From Legionella sp. (lineage in GTDB: Bacteria; Pseudomonadota; Gammaproteobacteria; Legionellales; Legionellaceae): DNA of 38,253 nucleotides. This document shows, in pieces, positions 23,822 through 32,743 of the stretch. The notes under the pieces were generated by a model that saw only the letters and a list, made by a program, of their open reading frames with translations, was not told the origin of the DNA and did not search any database. Where the stretch lies: positions 1 through 38,253 of the forward strand of contig JAACPN010000014.1 in NCBI GenBank assembly GCA_009995425.1. Direction: 5' to 3'. Numbering within the stretch: position 1 is the first letter of the stretch; each line of letters opens with the position of its first letter. A program made the position numbers and the translations under genes.

Positions 23822-26509
23822 TTAATGCGTTGCAGGATTTGGTTTTTTAGGATCAATTTTATAACGCTTTATTGCATCTGATACGACGGATGCAGCAAGC
23901 TCATCTTGATCCACTAAAGCTTTGAGTGCGGCCAAAACAATAAATTTGGCATCCACCTCAAAAAAGTGACGTAGTTTTTCACGCGTATCACTACGACCAT
24001 AACCATCCGTTCCAAGCGTGACATAAGGCGCTTTAACCCAAGGACGAATTTGGTCAGCGTACAAGCGCATGTAATCCGTTGCAGCAATCACCGGACCTTT
24101 TTGCCCTGCTAATTGTTCTTCTACGTAACTTATGGATGGCTTTTGATCAGGATTCAAGCGTGCTTGACGTTCAAGCTCTAAGCCTTCACGACGAAGTTCG
24201 GTGAAGCTTGTGACACTCCAAATATCAGACGATACCGAGAAGTCTTGTTCAAGCAATTTGGCGGCTTTCATCACTTCACGCAAAATCGTGCCCGAACCCA
24301 GCAATTGCACGTGATGCTTTTTAGGTTTCTTGCACGCATCTAAACAATACATACCACGCAAAATACCTTCTTCTGCACCTTCTGGCATATCAGGATGCGT
24401 GTAATTTTCGTTCATCACCGTGATGTAATAAAACACGTTTTCTTGCTTTTCAATCATGCGATACAAGCCGTGTTGAATAATCACCGCCAGTTCATACGCA
24501 AACGTTGGATCGTACGAAACACAATTAGGAATCATCGACGACATCAAATGGCTGTGACCGTCTTGATGTTGCAAGCCTTCGCCTGCGAGCGTTGTTCGTC
24601 CGGCCGTTGCACCTAATAAAAACCCGCGCGCTTGCATATCGCCTGCAGCCCAAGCTAAATCGCCCACACGTTGAAAACCAAACATGGAATAATAAATATA
24701 AAACGGAATCATGGCCAACTGATGGGTGCTATATGACGTAGCCGCTGCAATCCACGAGCAAAAAGCGCCGGCTTCGTTAATCCCTTCTTCTAAAATTTGA
24801 CCATCGCGTGATTCACGATAATACATGATTTGATCGCGATCTTCAGGTGTATACAACTGCCCTACAGGTGAGTAAATACCAATTTGCCGAAATAAACCTT
24901 CCATACCAAACGTACGTGACTCATCAGGAACAATCGGTACCACGCGCTTACCTAAAACTTTATCTCGAAGCAAGACGGAGAGAATACGCACAAACGCCAT
25001 GGTTGTGGATAGCTCGCGCTTACCCAAACCTGCTGTAACACCAGAAAAAGCCGATAAATCCGGTACTTTTAACGCCTCGGCTTTTGTATTTCGTACCGGA
25101 AGATATCCACCTAACGCTTCACGCTGTTTTTTTAAGTACTGCATTTCTGGACTGGTTTCTGCCGGGCGATAAAACGGTATATTCGGTATTTCTTCATCCG
25201 TAATCGGAATACTAAATCTATCTCTAAACGCTTTGAGTTCATCATCCGACATTTTCTTTTGCTGATGCGTAATGTTTTGAGCCTCACCCGCAGCACCCAT
25301 ACCGTAACCTTTGATTGTTTTTGCTAAGATCACCGTAGGTGAGCCTGTGTGCGCAACCGCATCGGCATAAGCCGCATACACTTTTTGAGGATCGTGCCCC
25401 CCGCGATTTAAACGCCAAATGTCATCATCGGTTAAATGCTCCACCATTTTTTTCAACTCGGGTGAGCTACCAAAAAAATGTTCGCGTACATACGCGCCAT
25501 CATTCCCTTTATAATTTTGATAATCACCGTCGACGCATTCTTCCATGCGCTGTTGTAATAAACCGTCTTTATCACGCGCAAGCAAAGCATCCCAACGCCC
25601 ACCCCAAATAACTTTGTTGACATGCCAACCCGCACCACGGAATAACCCTTCAAGTTCTTGAATAATTTTTCCGTTGCCTCGAACAGGACCATCTAAGCGC
25701 TGTAAATTGCAATTGACCACAAAAATTAAATTATCTAATTTCTCGCGCACAGCAATCGAAAGCGCCCCCACCGATTCAGGCTCGTCCATCTCGCCATCAC
25801 CCAAAAAGGCCCAGACTTTACGCTGGCTTGGCTCGATTAACCCTCGGTTTTCGAGGTATTTTAAAAAGCGCGCTTGATAAATTGCCTGCAACGGCCCAAG
25901 CCCCATCGATACCGTCGGAAACTGCCAAAAATCAGGCATGAGCCATGGATGAGGGTACGAAGATAAACCATCTACTTCAACTTCTTGACGGAAATGCTCC
26001 AGCTGTTTCTCAGACAAACGGCCCTCTAAAAAAGCACGCGCATAAATACCCGGTGCTGAGTGCCCTTGAGCATACAATAAATCAGCGCCACCAGGCGCCT
26101 CTGGGCCTTTGAAAAAATAATTAAACCCCGTTTCATACAACGTAGAGGCGGAAGCATACGAAGCAATATGGCCACCCAGCTCAGGCGAATGCTTAACCGC
26201 TCGCAGAACCATGGCAACCGCATTCCAACGAATCAAGGCATTAATGCGTTTACCAATGCCTTCATCGGATGGCATGGGCTTTTCGTCATGCCGGTTAATT
26301 GTGTTGCGATACGGCGTATGAATCGCCGTTGCAAGTGACACGCCCGACGCATCAGCCGCGCTCAATAATTGTTGAATTAAAAAAGCGGCACGCTCTGGCC
26401 CATGCTCTTTAATCACGGCTTCGAGCGATTCAAGCCACTCACGGGTTTCTGTTGGATCAAGATCTTTTAATAAATCTCGTGATAAATCTTTTGATAATTG
26501 ATTAGCCAT
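23822..26509 (-). CDS. aceE: Pyruvate dehydrogenase E1 component
   Basis: Thiamine-diphosphate decarboxylase of the pyruvate dehydrogenase complex, homodimeric type, 895 residues (E. coli 887). The TPP motif runs from GDGE at 237-240 to the VVNCNLQRLDG asparagines at 266-268. HQDGHSHL and IPFYIYYSMFGFQR mark the second half. The ATG at 26509 has AAGGAAAA upstream; an earlier in-frame ATG at 26530 lies inside the preceding gene and is less likely. The gene starts 11 bases after the cysteine-rich lipoprotein and is followed by aceF and lpdA. Confidence 0.97.
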   Translation of the reverse strand: MANQLSKDLSRDLLKDLDPTETREWLESLEAVIKEHGPERAAFLIQQLLSAADASGVSLATAIHTPYRNTINRHDEKPMPSDEGIGKRINALIRWNAVAMVLRAVKHSPELGGHIASYASASTLYETGFNYFFKGPEAPGGADLLYAQGHSAPGIYARAFLEGRLSEKQLEHFRQEVEVDGLSSYPHPWLMPDFWQFPTVSMGLGPLQAIYQARFLKYLENRGLIEPSQRKVWAFLGDGEMDEPESVGALSIAVREKLDNLIFVVNCNLQRLDGPVRGNGKIIQELEGLFRGAGWHVNKVIWGGRWDALLARDKDGLLQQRMEECVDGDYQNYKGNDGAYVREHFFGSSPELKKMVEHLTDDDIWRLNRGGHDPQKVYAAYADAVAHTGSPTVILAKTIKGYGMGAAGEAQNITHQQKKMSDDELKAFRDRFSIPITDEEIPNIPFYRPAETSPEMQYLKKQREALGGYLPVRNTKAEALKVPDLSAFSGVTAGLGKRELSTTMAFVRILSVLLRDKVLGKRVVPIVPDESRTFGMEGLFRQIGIYSPVGQLYTPEDRDQIMYYRESRDGQILEEGINEAGAFCSWIAAATSYSTHQLAMIPFYIYYSMFGFQRVGDLAWAAGDMQARGFLLGATAGRTTLAGEGLQHQDGHSHLMSSMIPNCVSYDPTFAYELAVIIQHGLYRMIEKQENVFYYITVMNENYTHPDMPEGAEEGILRGMYCLDACKKPKKHHVQLLGSGTILREVMKAAKLLEQDFSVSSDIWSVTSFTELRREGLELERQARLNPDQKPSISYVEEQLAGQKGPVIAATDYMRLYADQIRPWVKAPYVTLGTDGYGRSDTREKLRHFFEVDAKFIVLAALKALVDQDELAASVVSDAIKRYKIDPKKPNPATH

Positions 26510-26520
26510 ATCTATTTTCC

Positions 26521-26913
26521 TTAGCAACAAACGGGTGTAACTTGCAGGCGTTTATCAACGGGGCCCGCACATGCACTCATACAAACACGGTAGTCTGCAG
26601 GGCAATCACACGACGATTTTCGGCATTGTAGTGGATCGCGAAAGGATTGCAACTGAAGCGCTACGCGCTTTCCTTGCGTACGCTGCTCATGAACGTAAGT
26701 TTTATAACGCTGTTCCATCGTTTCATTTTCGCGAACTTGGCAGGCTTTGCAGCTATCGTCACATGTCCGCAAACAAGCCTGTTGGTGTTTCATACAAATC
26801 TGTTCGCACGCTCGCTTTTCCTGTGCCAGAGTCACATCTTTAGGATTGGATGTGCAACTCAGCATACACAATAAAGCACAAGCAACAACCATAACTCGAG
26901 CAGTAGCACGCAT
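26521..26913 (-). CDS. Cysteine-rich lipoprotein of unknown function
   Basis: Exported lipoprotein of 130 residues, with signal peptide and lipobox MLSC, lipidated C20. The mature part has 13 further cysteines (36, 40, 47, 51, 55, 58, 97, 102, 104, 111, 115, 129, 130). C-x3-C pairs recur, and the pattern C-x6-C-x3-C occurs in both halves, at 40-47-51 and 104-111-115. This suggests disulfide-rich helical hairpins or a metal-binding role. The middle is charged, and the protein ends in CC. I know no family. It lies 6 bases after the antiporter gene and 11 before aceE, so it belongs to the PDH operon. Confidence 0.75.
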   Translation of the reverse strand: MRATARVMVVACALLCMLSCTSNPKDVTLAQEKRACEQICMKHQQACLRTCDDSCKACQVRENETMEQRYKTYVHEQRTQGKRVALQLQSFRDPLQCRKSSCDCPADYRVCMSACAGPVDKRLQVTPVCC

Positions 26914-26919
26914 ATTGAT

Positions 26920-28092
26920 TTAATCCTTACGCATTTTGTCAGTCAACGACATCGGTGTGGGATATTTTAAGACCACAACATACGACGATACAATAAACGT
27001 TAAAATCGTTGTTGCTTGAATTAAATTAGACGCCACATCGGATATAAGCTTAGTACTTAAGGCAATACTTGCAACCAGTAAAGAAAATTCACTGGCCTGG
27101 CCAAGTCGCATACCCACTTCTTTGGATACGGCTTTTTTTTCACCCGCTTTAGATAACAAAAAGTAAAAGCACCATGGCTTAAACACTAAAATCAACGAAG
27201 CTAAAATTAATGCGGGTATCACCACTGGCGCGGCGGCTCCAAAATTGAACGTCGCCCCCACCGCAAAGAAAAACATAACAAGAAAGAAATCACGTAGTGG
27301 CTTCAAACTTTCGGCAATAAACAGCGAAATAGGGCTGGATGCCAACGCCACCCCGGCAACAAACGCGCCAATATCTTCAGATAAACCTAAGTGCTCTGCA
27401 AGCATCGACAAGGCTAGACACCACCCAATGGATAATAAAAACACATATTCTTGGGTTCGGTCAAACCGCGCCAAAAGCTTGACGAGAACATAGCGTTCCA
27501 CCGCAAAAGCAAAAAAGACAAGCGCTGGCAACGTGATACAAACCGACACCAAATCACGCCAATCCAAGCCACCGACGTTCTGTGCGCCATTGATTAAAAT
27601 CAACACCACAATCGCAATAATATCTTGCATCAACAACACACTTATCATCACCTCACCCGTGTGTTGATGATGCAAAATGGTCGTTGGCAATAATTTTAAA
27701 CCGATAATCGTACTGGAAAACATCATCGATGCACCAAGCACCAACGATTCGGTCACCGACAAACCGAACCAACGACCAATACCATAGGCAACAAGCGCAA
27801 ACAACAGCGAGCTTAGGGTTGCAATCCAGGTCACTTTTTTCAACATATGCAAAAGATTTTGCGGCTGCAGGTGCAAACCTAACAAAAACAGCAAAAACAC
27901 AATTCCTACATCCCCCACTTCACGCACAGCCGTTAAGTCAGAAATCAGTCCTAACCCCCAAGGGCCCAAGGCCGCGCCTAATAAAATATACGCGACCAAC
28001 AGCGATTGACGTGTGTAGAGCACCAGCGTCGAAAACACCGCAGCACCGGTAAAAATCAAAAAAACCGTATAAAACACCACCCCTTCTTGCAT
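26920..28092 (-). CDS. Cation:proton antiporter, CPA2/KefB-like core
   Basis: Inner-membrane transporter of 390 residues made almost entirely of hydrophobic helices. Conserved CPA2 features are LGAALGPWGLG near the N-terminus, LVLGASMMFSSTIIGLKLLP in the middle, and GAFVAGVALASSP and LGQASEFSLLVASIALS in the second half. Full-length KefB and KefC carry a cytoplasmic RCK domain after the membrane part; here the chain stops after the last helix, so regulation by nucleotide or glutathione is not encoded. GGAGG upstream supports the start. It lies 27 bases after ugpQ and 6 before the lipoprotein gene. Ion specificity is unknown. Confidence 0.88.
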   Translation of the reverse strand: MQEGVVFYTVFLIFTGAAVFSTLVLYTRQSLLVAYILLGAALGPWGLGLISDLTAVREVGDVGIVFLLFLLGLHLQPQNLLHMLKKVTWIATLSSLLFALVAYGIGRWFGLSVTESLVLGASMMFSSTIIGLKLLPTTILHHQHTGEVMISVLLMQDIIAIVVLILINGAQNVGGLDWRDLVSVCITLPALVFFAFAVERYVLVKLLARFDRTQEYVFLLSIGWCLALSMLAEHLGLSEDIGAFVAGVALASSPISLFIAESLKPLRDFFLVMFFFAVGATFNFGAAAPVVIPALILASLILVFKPWCFYFLLSKAGEKKAVSKEVGMRLGQASEFSLLVASIALSTKLISDVASNLIQATTILTFIVSSYVVVLKYPTPMSLTDKMRKD

Positions 28093-28119
28093 ACGCCCAC
28101 ATCCTCCATAGTTAATATT

Positions 28120-28851
28120 TTATTGTTTATTCATAAGATCAGGATAGTCGCTTATGATTGCATCTGCACCCCACGCCCAAAATTGACGTGCCCACTTTTT
28201 GGAATTCACGGTATACACACACACAGCGTAGCCCTCGTTTTTAATCTCCTGAATCCGCTCTTGATTCACCACATGCTTCGGCAGATGCAGCGACACACCG
28301 TTCACATGCTGTAATCTTGTCAACCAATCTTTTTTCCAACTGAGCAGCAAAAGACCCAACGGTAATTCGGGTGATACATGAGAACAGAGCTGTAACGCTT
28401 TTTCATCAAAACTTGAAAGCAACGGGAGCGGTGCATCGTCCGACCAACATTGATTAATGCACGATAAAACAGCCGTGGTTGTCTCGTCTGTACGTCCAGG
28501 TAAAGGCTTCATCTCAATGTTGGCATGCAATGAATGACGTGCAAACCAACGCAAAGTCTCATCGAGCTTGGGGATTTTTTCATCACGAAAACGCGAAGAA
28601 AACCAGGAGCCGGCATCAAGCGACGCGATATATTCACTGGATGCATCCCCAAACTGACCTCGGCCATTAGTTGTTCGTTTGAATGTTGTGTCATGAAACA
28701 CAAACAACTCACCGTCTGCACTCATCATCACGTCAAATTCAATCGAGCGCGCGCCTAATTCGCGCGCTTTTTCAAATGCTGCAAAGGTATTTTCTGGAGC
28801 ATAAGGTGCTGCGCCACGATGTGCAATCAAAGGTTCTAGGGTTATTGCCAC
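28120..28851 (-). CDS. ugpQ: Glycerophosphodiester phosphodiesterase, UgpQ type
   Basis: Hydrolyses glycerophosphodiesters to glycerol-3-phosphate, in the cytoplasm since there is no signal peptide. From GTG 28851 it is 243 residues; E. coli UgpQ has 247. The metal and phosphate residues are present: AHRGAAPYAPENT with H11 and R12, SIEFD with E38 and D40, FHD with H53, the IEMKP motif, then LLSSF, and the closing AVCVYTVN and WGADAIISDYPD. A TTG at 28863 would add 4 residues but is followed by the GAAGG that suits the GTG. A short dyad AATGTCA/TGACATT flanks the start. First gene of the antiporter-PDH run. Confidence 0.88.
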   Translation of the reverse strand: MAITLEPLIAHRGAAPYAPENTFAAFEKARELGARSIEFDVMMSADGELFVFHDTTFKRTTNGRGQFGDASSEYIASLDAGSWFSSRFRDEKIPKLDETLRWFARHSLHANIEMKPLPGRTDETTTAVLSCINQCWSDDAPLPLLSSFDEKALQLCSHVSPELPLGLLLLSWKKDWLTRLQHVNGVSLHLPKHVVNQERIQEIKNEGYAVCVYTVNSKKWARQFWAWGADAIISDYPDLMNKQ

Positions 28852-28924
28852 GCATGCCTTCAAATGTCAAATTTTCTCATGACATTAGAATAGCGCATTA
28901 TTCTCTAAGACACCATGCATCTCG

Positions 28925-31477
28925 TTACGCTACCGCAAGAAAATATGCTTCTTCTGACGACATGTCAACCACCTCATTAAACGATAAAGCACGCTCTTCG
29001 CCATAAGTGAAAAATGTATAACGTTTATTTAAATGCTCACCTGGCTCGTCATCAGATCTTATCTGATCTTGTAACATAACAAGCGCATCAATTTTTTCCA
29101 TCGCATGGTCGTCGCCCCCCACCGCAAGGTCTGCAATCATTTTATCACAGGCCATCACTTCATTAGCTGTGGTATCGGGTGTGTACGCAAACTCATCGGA
29201 AGAAAACATGGCCATAGCACGGGTAAAAATGAAAGCCGACAACGTATAAAACTCATCGAGAACAGGTCGCATATACGTTGTAACATGATAACCAATCATC
29301 ATGATTGTTAGCGACAAAATCATGCCATCCAGTCCAAAAACACAAGCAAAAATTGTCATATATGCCTGAGCAGCTATCGAGAACGTTCGATTTTCCAGTA
29401 CTTGTTCAAGCCCCAAAAAAGTCAGAAAGAGTACTAATATGACTAAAAGTACGGAGGTTGGCATCATCGCGAGCAATAAATCTATCCATAAATGAACCAT
29501 AAAACCCAAACCAACACCACAAACAAATATCAGAATATCTAACGTTAAATGAGCGAGTATCTCACCCAAACGCATGAGCCATTGTTTAAATATAAACCAG
29601 AACTGTGCGAGTGTTTTAAATTGACCTGTATGCGCATACAGATGACGCGCCATCGCAACAAACCACAGTTCATGTTTCGCAAGATAAGTCAGCGCACTAT
29701 CCCCGCCGTTAACCGGTTTTTCTTCACCTAAACGTACGCGTTGACATGCGTCGCTTCTCACTGAAGCCAATCCACGTGTATTCCATTGAGCCACATGCTC
29801 ACGACCAAGTGCTTGCTTAAATTCTTCTAAGGCTAATACATCATGACAAAAAGGCAATGCTGATAAATTATTCTCTTTTCGAGTTTGTATAACATTGATT
29901 AATTCATCTGGCGTTAATTTTTGTGCCAAACGTGCTGTTTGGCTAAATCCTAAAACTTCAGTGTGTTTTAATTGATCAATAGCTTCTTGCTTATACTGTG
30001 CCTGGTTATTGCGATGATCGTTTAAAAACTCTTGGGCTTGGGTCGATGAGCATTGGTTTAAATACGACTTATCATGCTTGACTAAACGCAAAAGCAACGA
30101 GCTTAATCGTCGTTGTTCATCTGTTTCCCTCGCTTGTTCTAACAAAGCATCTGTAGCCACCACGGCCTGCTCTAAAAAATGAGCATCACTTGTTAATACC
30201 TTAGGTAAATTCGATAACAAAACTGGGTTCGTTTTTGCACGTTCCAATACGAGATCTGGGTAGTTTAAAACAACCTGTGCATGTTTTATGAGTGCTGCAC
30301 GGCATACTTTGATTGTTTCTAAATTTTGAGCATCACACGCTAAAATCGCTTGGTTCACCTCAATCAAAGCTTTAGCCGTCACACCGTGTGGAAAATTAAA
30401 GTTTTTTAAATCTGAGAGCGAATACTGGTTTAAATTATCTAACGTGAGAAAATAAGCTTCACGATTTATTTTCTCCTGAACAAACCCTTTTAATAATTCA
30501 AAAAATTCAGCCCTAGGTTTTAACGTAAACTGAGTCCAGTCATCATTAAAATCACCTAATTCAACAGCAGCACCAGCAAATCCCAAACGATCTTCAATAT
30601 ATTTATTGAAGGCAGCAATCTGCTTTTCACCTTTCTTGTCTTCTGTGTCTTCCCTATCTACCAACGTTCGACCTTGCTGGACCCAAGATATGCCAGCATC
30701 GGGTTGATATAATTCATTAATTTCAAATAATAAATGTTGACTTAAGGTTTCTAAAATCTGTGCTTCATAATCTTCTGAAAAAATACGAGGCGCATGTTGT
30801 TTAAAATACGCTTGAACATCTGATTTAGAATTATTCGGTATACTGTGTTCAAAAACATCGTACACAGAATGTGCCACCTCTACTCCCATACCGGCGGCTT
30901 TTGCTTCTTTGAGCATAATATTTAAAACATGAACTTGGTAAGCGTCACCAACATGACGTTCATAATTAAAGCGATCATGTAAGGCACTGACAAGCTGATA
31001 ACGCTGTTGAGATAAATAATTGGTGACCCAATCCAGATCGGTTCGATACAGCTGCATCACCATATTAAAACGCGTATTAATCCCCGTTTCACAGGTTCCC
31101 ATGGCATCAAAAATTGCTTCCAGTAATTTTTCCTTTTTTGCTGGGTTCAGTTTGAATCGTGGGTCTTCTGTTGTATAAAGAAAATAAAAGTTCTCAAAAT
31201 AATCAAGACTGTCATGCAGTGATAAATTAAATAAATTAGCATTCCCTGTTTTGCGTTGTTCTTTAAAAAGATTTAATGCATTGATAAATTGATTATGCGA
31301 GATAGTTCGTGACACAGGGTCTGGAATTTTTTCAGCTAATCGAAAAATAATCAAATTCCATTTTGCTACATCTCGACTTAATGCATAACAATACGTTAAA
31401 GCATGAATTTCGGTTTTTTTTGCTTGTTCATATTCATTGAGTGAGACTGTTTTATAAAGTTGTTTGCTTGAAAACAT
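28925..31477 (-). CDS. Large unknown protein with C-terminal membrane region
   Basis: 850 residues; no family recognised. Residues 1 to about 625 are soluble and helical, with a charged, glutamine-rich make-up. A hydrophobic block at about 640-730 has three to four membrane helices (ILIFVCGVGLGFMV, LLVILVLFLTFLGL, IFACVFGLDGMILSL). The last 85 residues are acidic and end SSEEAYFLAVA. There is no signal peptide. It stands alone, with ATG 31477 preceded by GGAAA. A large soluble region followed by a membrane hairpin is a common architecture of type IV secreted effectors that insert in host membranes, but the same layout also fits an inner-membrane protein. Function not known. Confidence 0.85.
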   Translation of the reverse strand: MFSSKQLYKTVSLNEYEQAKKTEIHALTYCYALSRDVAKWNLIIFRLAEKIPDPVSRTISHNQFINALNLFKEQRKTGNANLFNLSLHDSLDYFENFYFLYTTEDPRFKLNPAKKEKLLEAIFDAMGTCETGINTRFNMVMQLYRTDLDWVTNYLSQQRYQLVSALHDRFNYERHVGDAYQVHVLNIMLKEAKAAGMGVEVAHSVYDVFEHSIPNNSKSDVQAYFKQHAPRIFSEDYEAQILETLSQHLLFEINELYQPDAGISWVQQGRTLVDREDTEDKKGEKQIAAFNKYIEDRLGFAGAAVELGDFNDDWTQFTLKPRAEFFELLKGFVQEKINREAYFLTLDNLNQYSLSDLKNFNFPHGVTAKALIEVNQAILACDAQNLETIKVCRAALIKHAQVVLNYPDLVLERAKTNPVLLSNLPKVLTSDAHFLEQAVVATDALLEQARETDEQRRLSSLLLRLVKHDKSYLNQCSSTQAQEFLNDHRNNQAQYKQEAIDQLKHTEVLGFSQTARLAQKLTPDELINVIQTRKENNLSALPFCHDVLALEEFKQALGREHVAQWNTRGLASVRSDACQRVRLGEEKPVNGGDSALTYLAKHELWFVAMARHLYAHTGQFKTLAQFWFIFKQWLMRLGEILAHLTLDILIFVCGVGLGFMVHLWIDLLLAMMPTSVLLVILVLFLTFLGLEQVLENRTFSIAAQAYMTIFACVFGLDGMILSLTIMMIGYHVTTYMRPVLDEFYTLSAFIFTRAMAMFSSDEFAYTPDTTANEVMACDKMIADLAVGGDDHAMEKIDALVMLQDQIRSDDEPGEHLNKRYTFFTYGEERALSFNEVVDMSSEEAYFLAVA

Positions 31478-31607
31478 GACAGGATTTCCACTTTAGGCTG
31501 GGAATAAATGGAATTTAAATGTACCATAAATATAAAATTAAATCAATATAATTTTTAAGGCTCGAATCACCATCACCACGCTCTTTTTGTCCATTTTTTT
31601 TCTCAGA

Positions 31608-31636
31608 TTGATTTACAACGCAAATCCGTTTATAAC
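31608..31636 (+). promoter_or_regulatory. Promoter of the leucine dehydrogenase operon
   Basis: TTGATT at 31608-31613 (4 of 6), a 17-base spacer and TATAAC at 31631-31636 (5 of 6). The expected start is near 31643, about 27 bases before the ATG. Confidence 0.5.
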
Positions 31637-31667
31637 TCAGCATTCACTTATTTTCATGCTGAGTTAT
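31632..31667. promoter_or_regulatory. 12-bp perfect inverted repeat at the ldh promoter
   Basis: ATAACTCAGCAT at 31632-31643 is the reverse complement of 31656-31667, with a 12-base gap. The left arm covers the -10 box and the predicted start; the right arm ends 2 bases before the ATG. It looks like an operator. Confidence 0.7.
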
Positions 31668-31669
31668 TC

Positions 31670-32743
31670 ATGCCTTCTATTGAAAAAACCCCCATCGACG
31701 ATGCTCATTTTAATGTACTCGATTATGCCGACGCACACGGTTTTGGTGATATTCATATTAAAGTTGACCCGGCGACGGGCATGCGCGCTATCATTGCAAT
31801 ACACAATACCCAACTCGGACCCGCCTTGGGGGGATGTCGTTTTGTTGAGTATCCTGACTCTAATACAGCGCTTTACGATGCCATGCGCCTGGCACGGGGC
31901 ATGAGCTATAAAGCCGCGTCCGTTGGCCTGCCTTTAGGCGGTGGAAAAGCCGTGATTTTAAAGCCCCAAGGCGAATATGACCGCGAAGCTTATTTTCACG
32001 CCTTTGGTAAATTTGTGAACTCACTCGATGGCCGCTATATCACCGCGCTTGATAGCGGTACCGAGCTTAACGACATGGATATGATTGAGCAGCATACACC
32101 TTACGTTGCAAGCTCCTCACGCCTGCAAGGCGATCCATCTCCGTTCACAGCAGAGGGCGTGTTGCTTGGCATTCAAGCAGCTGCCCAATTCAAATGGAAT
32201 AACCCATCACTCCAAGGCCTTCATGTAGCGATTCAAGGGCTGGGTCATGTTGGCTACGCGCTTGCACGAAAATTACATGCCTTAGACGTTAAGCTCACCG
32301 TGGCTGATATCAATGCCGATGCTGTGGCGCGCGCCATGCATGAGTTTAACGCTGAATCAACATCCACCGATAAAATTCATGAAGTCGCTTGTGATCTCTT
32401 TGCGCCATGTGCACTGGGTGCCATACTCAATAACAAGACCATTCCAACGCTACAAGCTTCCGTTATTGCGGGTGCGGCTAACAATCAACTTGCGCACACC
32501 TACCACGGTCAGCAATTGCATGATCGCGGTATTTTGTATGCGCCTGATTATGTGATTAATGCAGGTGGGTTAATTTTTGCTGCCGATCAATATTTAAATC
32601 ATGCCATCAAACCCAACCCTCGGCAGCTTAATAATATTCATGACTCATTGCTTGATATATTTTATCGTTCAAGCTACGAAAATAGCCCTACCAGCACCAT
32701 TGCCGACACCATCGCTCAAGAAAAACTTGAGAGAAAATCATGA
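31670..32743 (+). CDS. ldh: Leucine (branched-chain amino acid) dehydrogenase
   Basis: NAD-dependent oxidative deamination of leucine, valine and isoleucine. The 357 residues show the Glu/Leu/Phe/Val dehydrogenase pattern: SYKAASVGLPLGGGKAVI, with the substrate lysine K81 and catalytic K93, and the Rossmann motif IQGLGHVGYALARKL near 187. LDSGTELNDMD and the PDYVINAGGL segment are family features. The stop overlaps the methyltransferase start as ATGA. Only a weak GAG precedes the ATG. Leucine versus phenylalanine preference cannot be decided from sequence alone, but this length and pattern are typical of leucine dehydrogenase. Confidence 0.88.
   Translation: MPSIEKTPIDDAHFNVLDYADAHGFGDIHIKVDPATGMRAIIAIHNTQLGPALGGCRFVEYPDSNTALYDAMRLARGMSYKAASVGLPLGGGKAVILKPQGEYDREAYFHAFGKFVNSLDGRYITALDSGTELNDMDMIEQHTPYVASSSRLQGDPSPFTAEGVLLGIQAAAQFKWNNPSLQGLHVAIQGLGHVGYALARKLHALDVKLTVADINADAVARAMHEFNAESTSTDKIHEVACDLFAPCALGAILNNKTIPTLQASVIAGAANNQLAHTYHGQQLHDRGILYAPDYVINAGGLIFAADQYLNHAIKPNPRQLNNIHDSLLDIFYRSSYENSPTSTIADTIAQEKLERKS

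Noticed and set aside
23379-23825. A 148-codon plus-strand frame opposite aceF
   Set aside because: It mirrors the repetitive linker of the acetyltransferase, whose serine- and threonine-rich antisense looks protein-like; no independent evidence.
28925-31560. A PmrA-type regulatory box (paired CTTAA-like repeats) upstream of the 850-residue gene
   Set aside because: AT-rich CTTAA-like words occur near 31535-31560, but the second half-site does not fall at the required spacing. I do not claim it.
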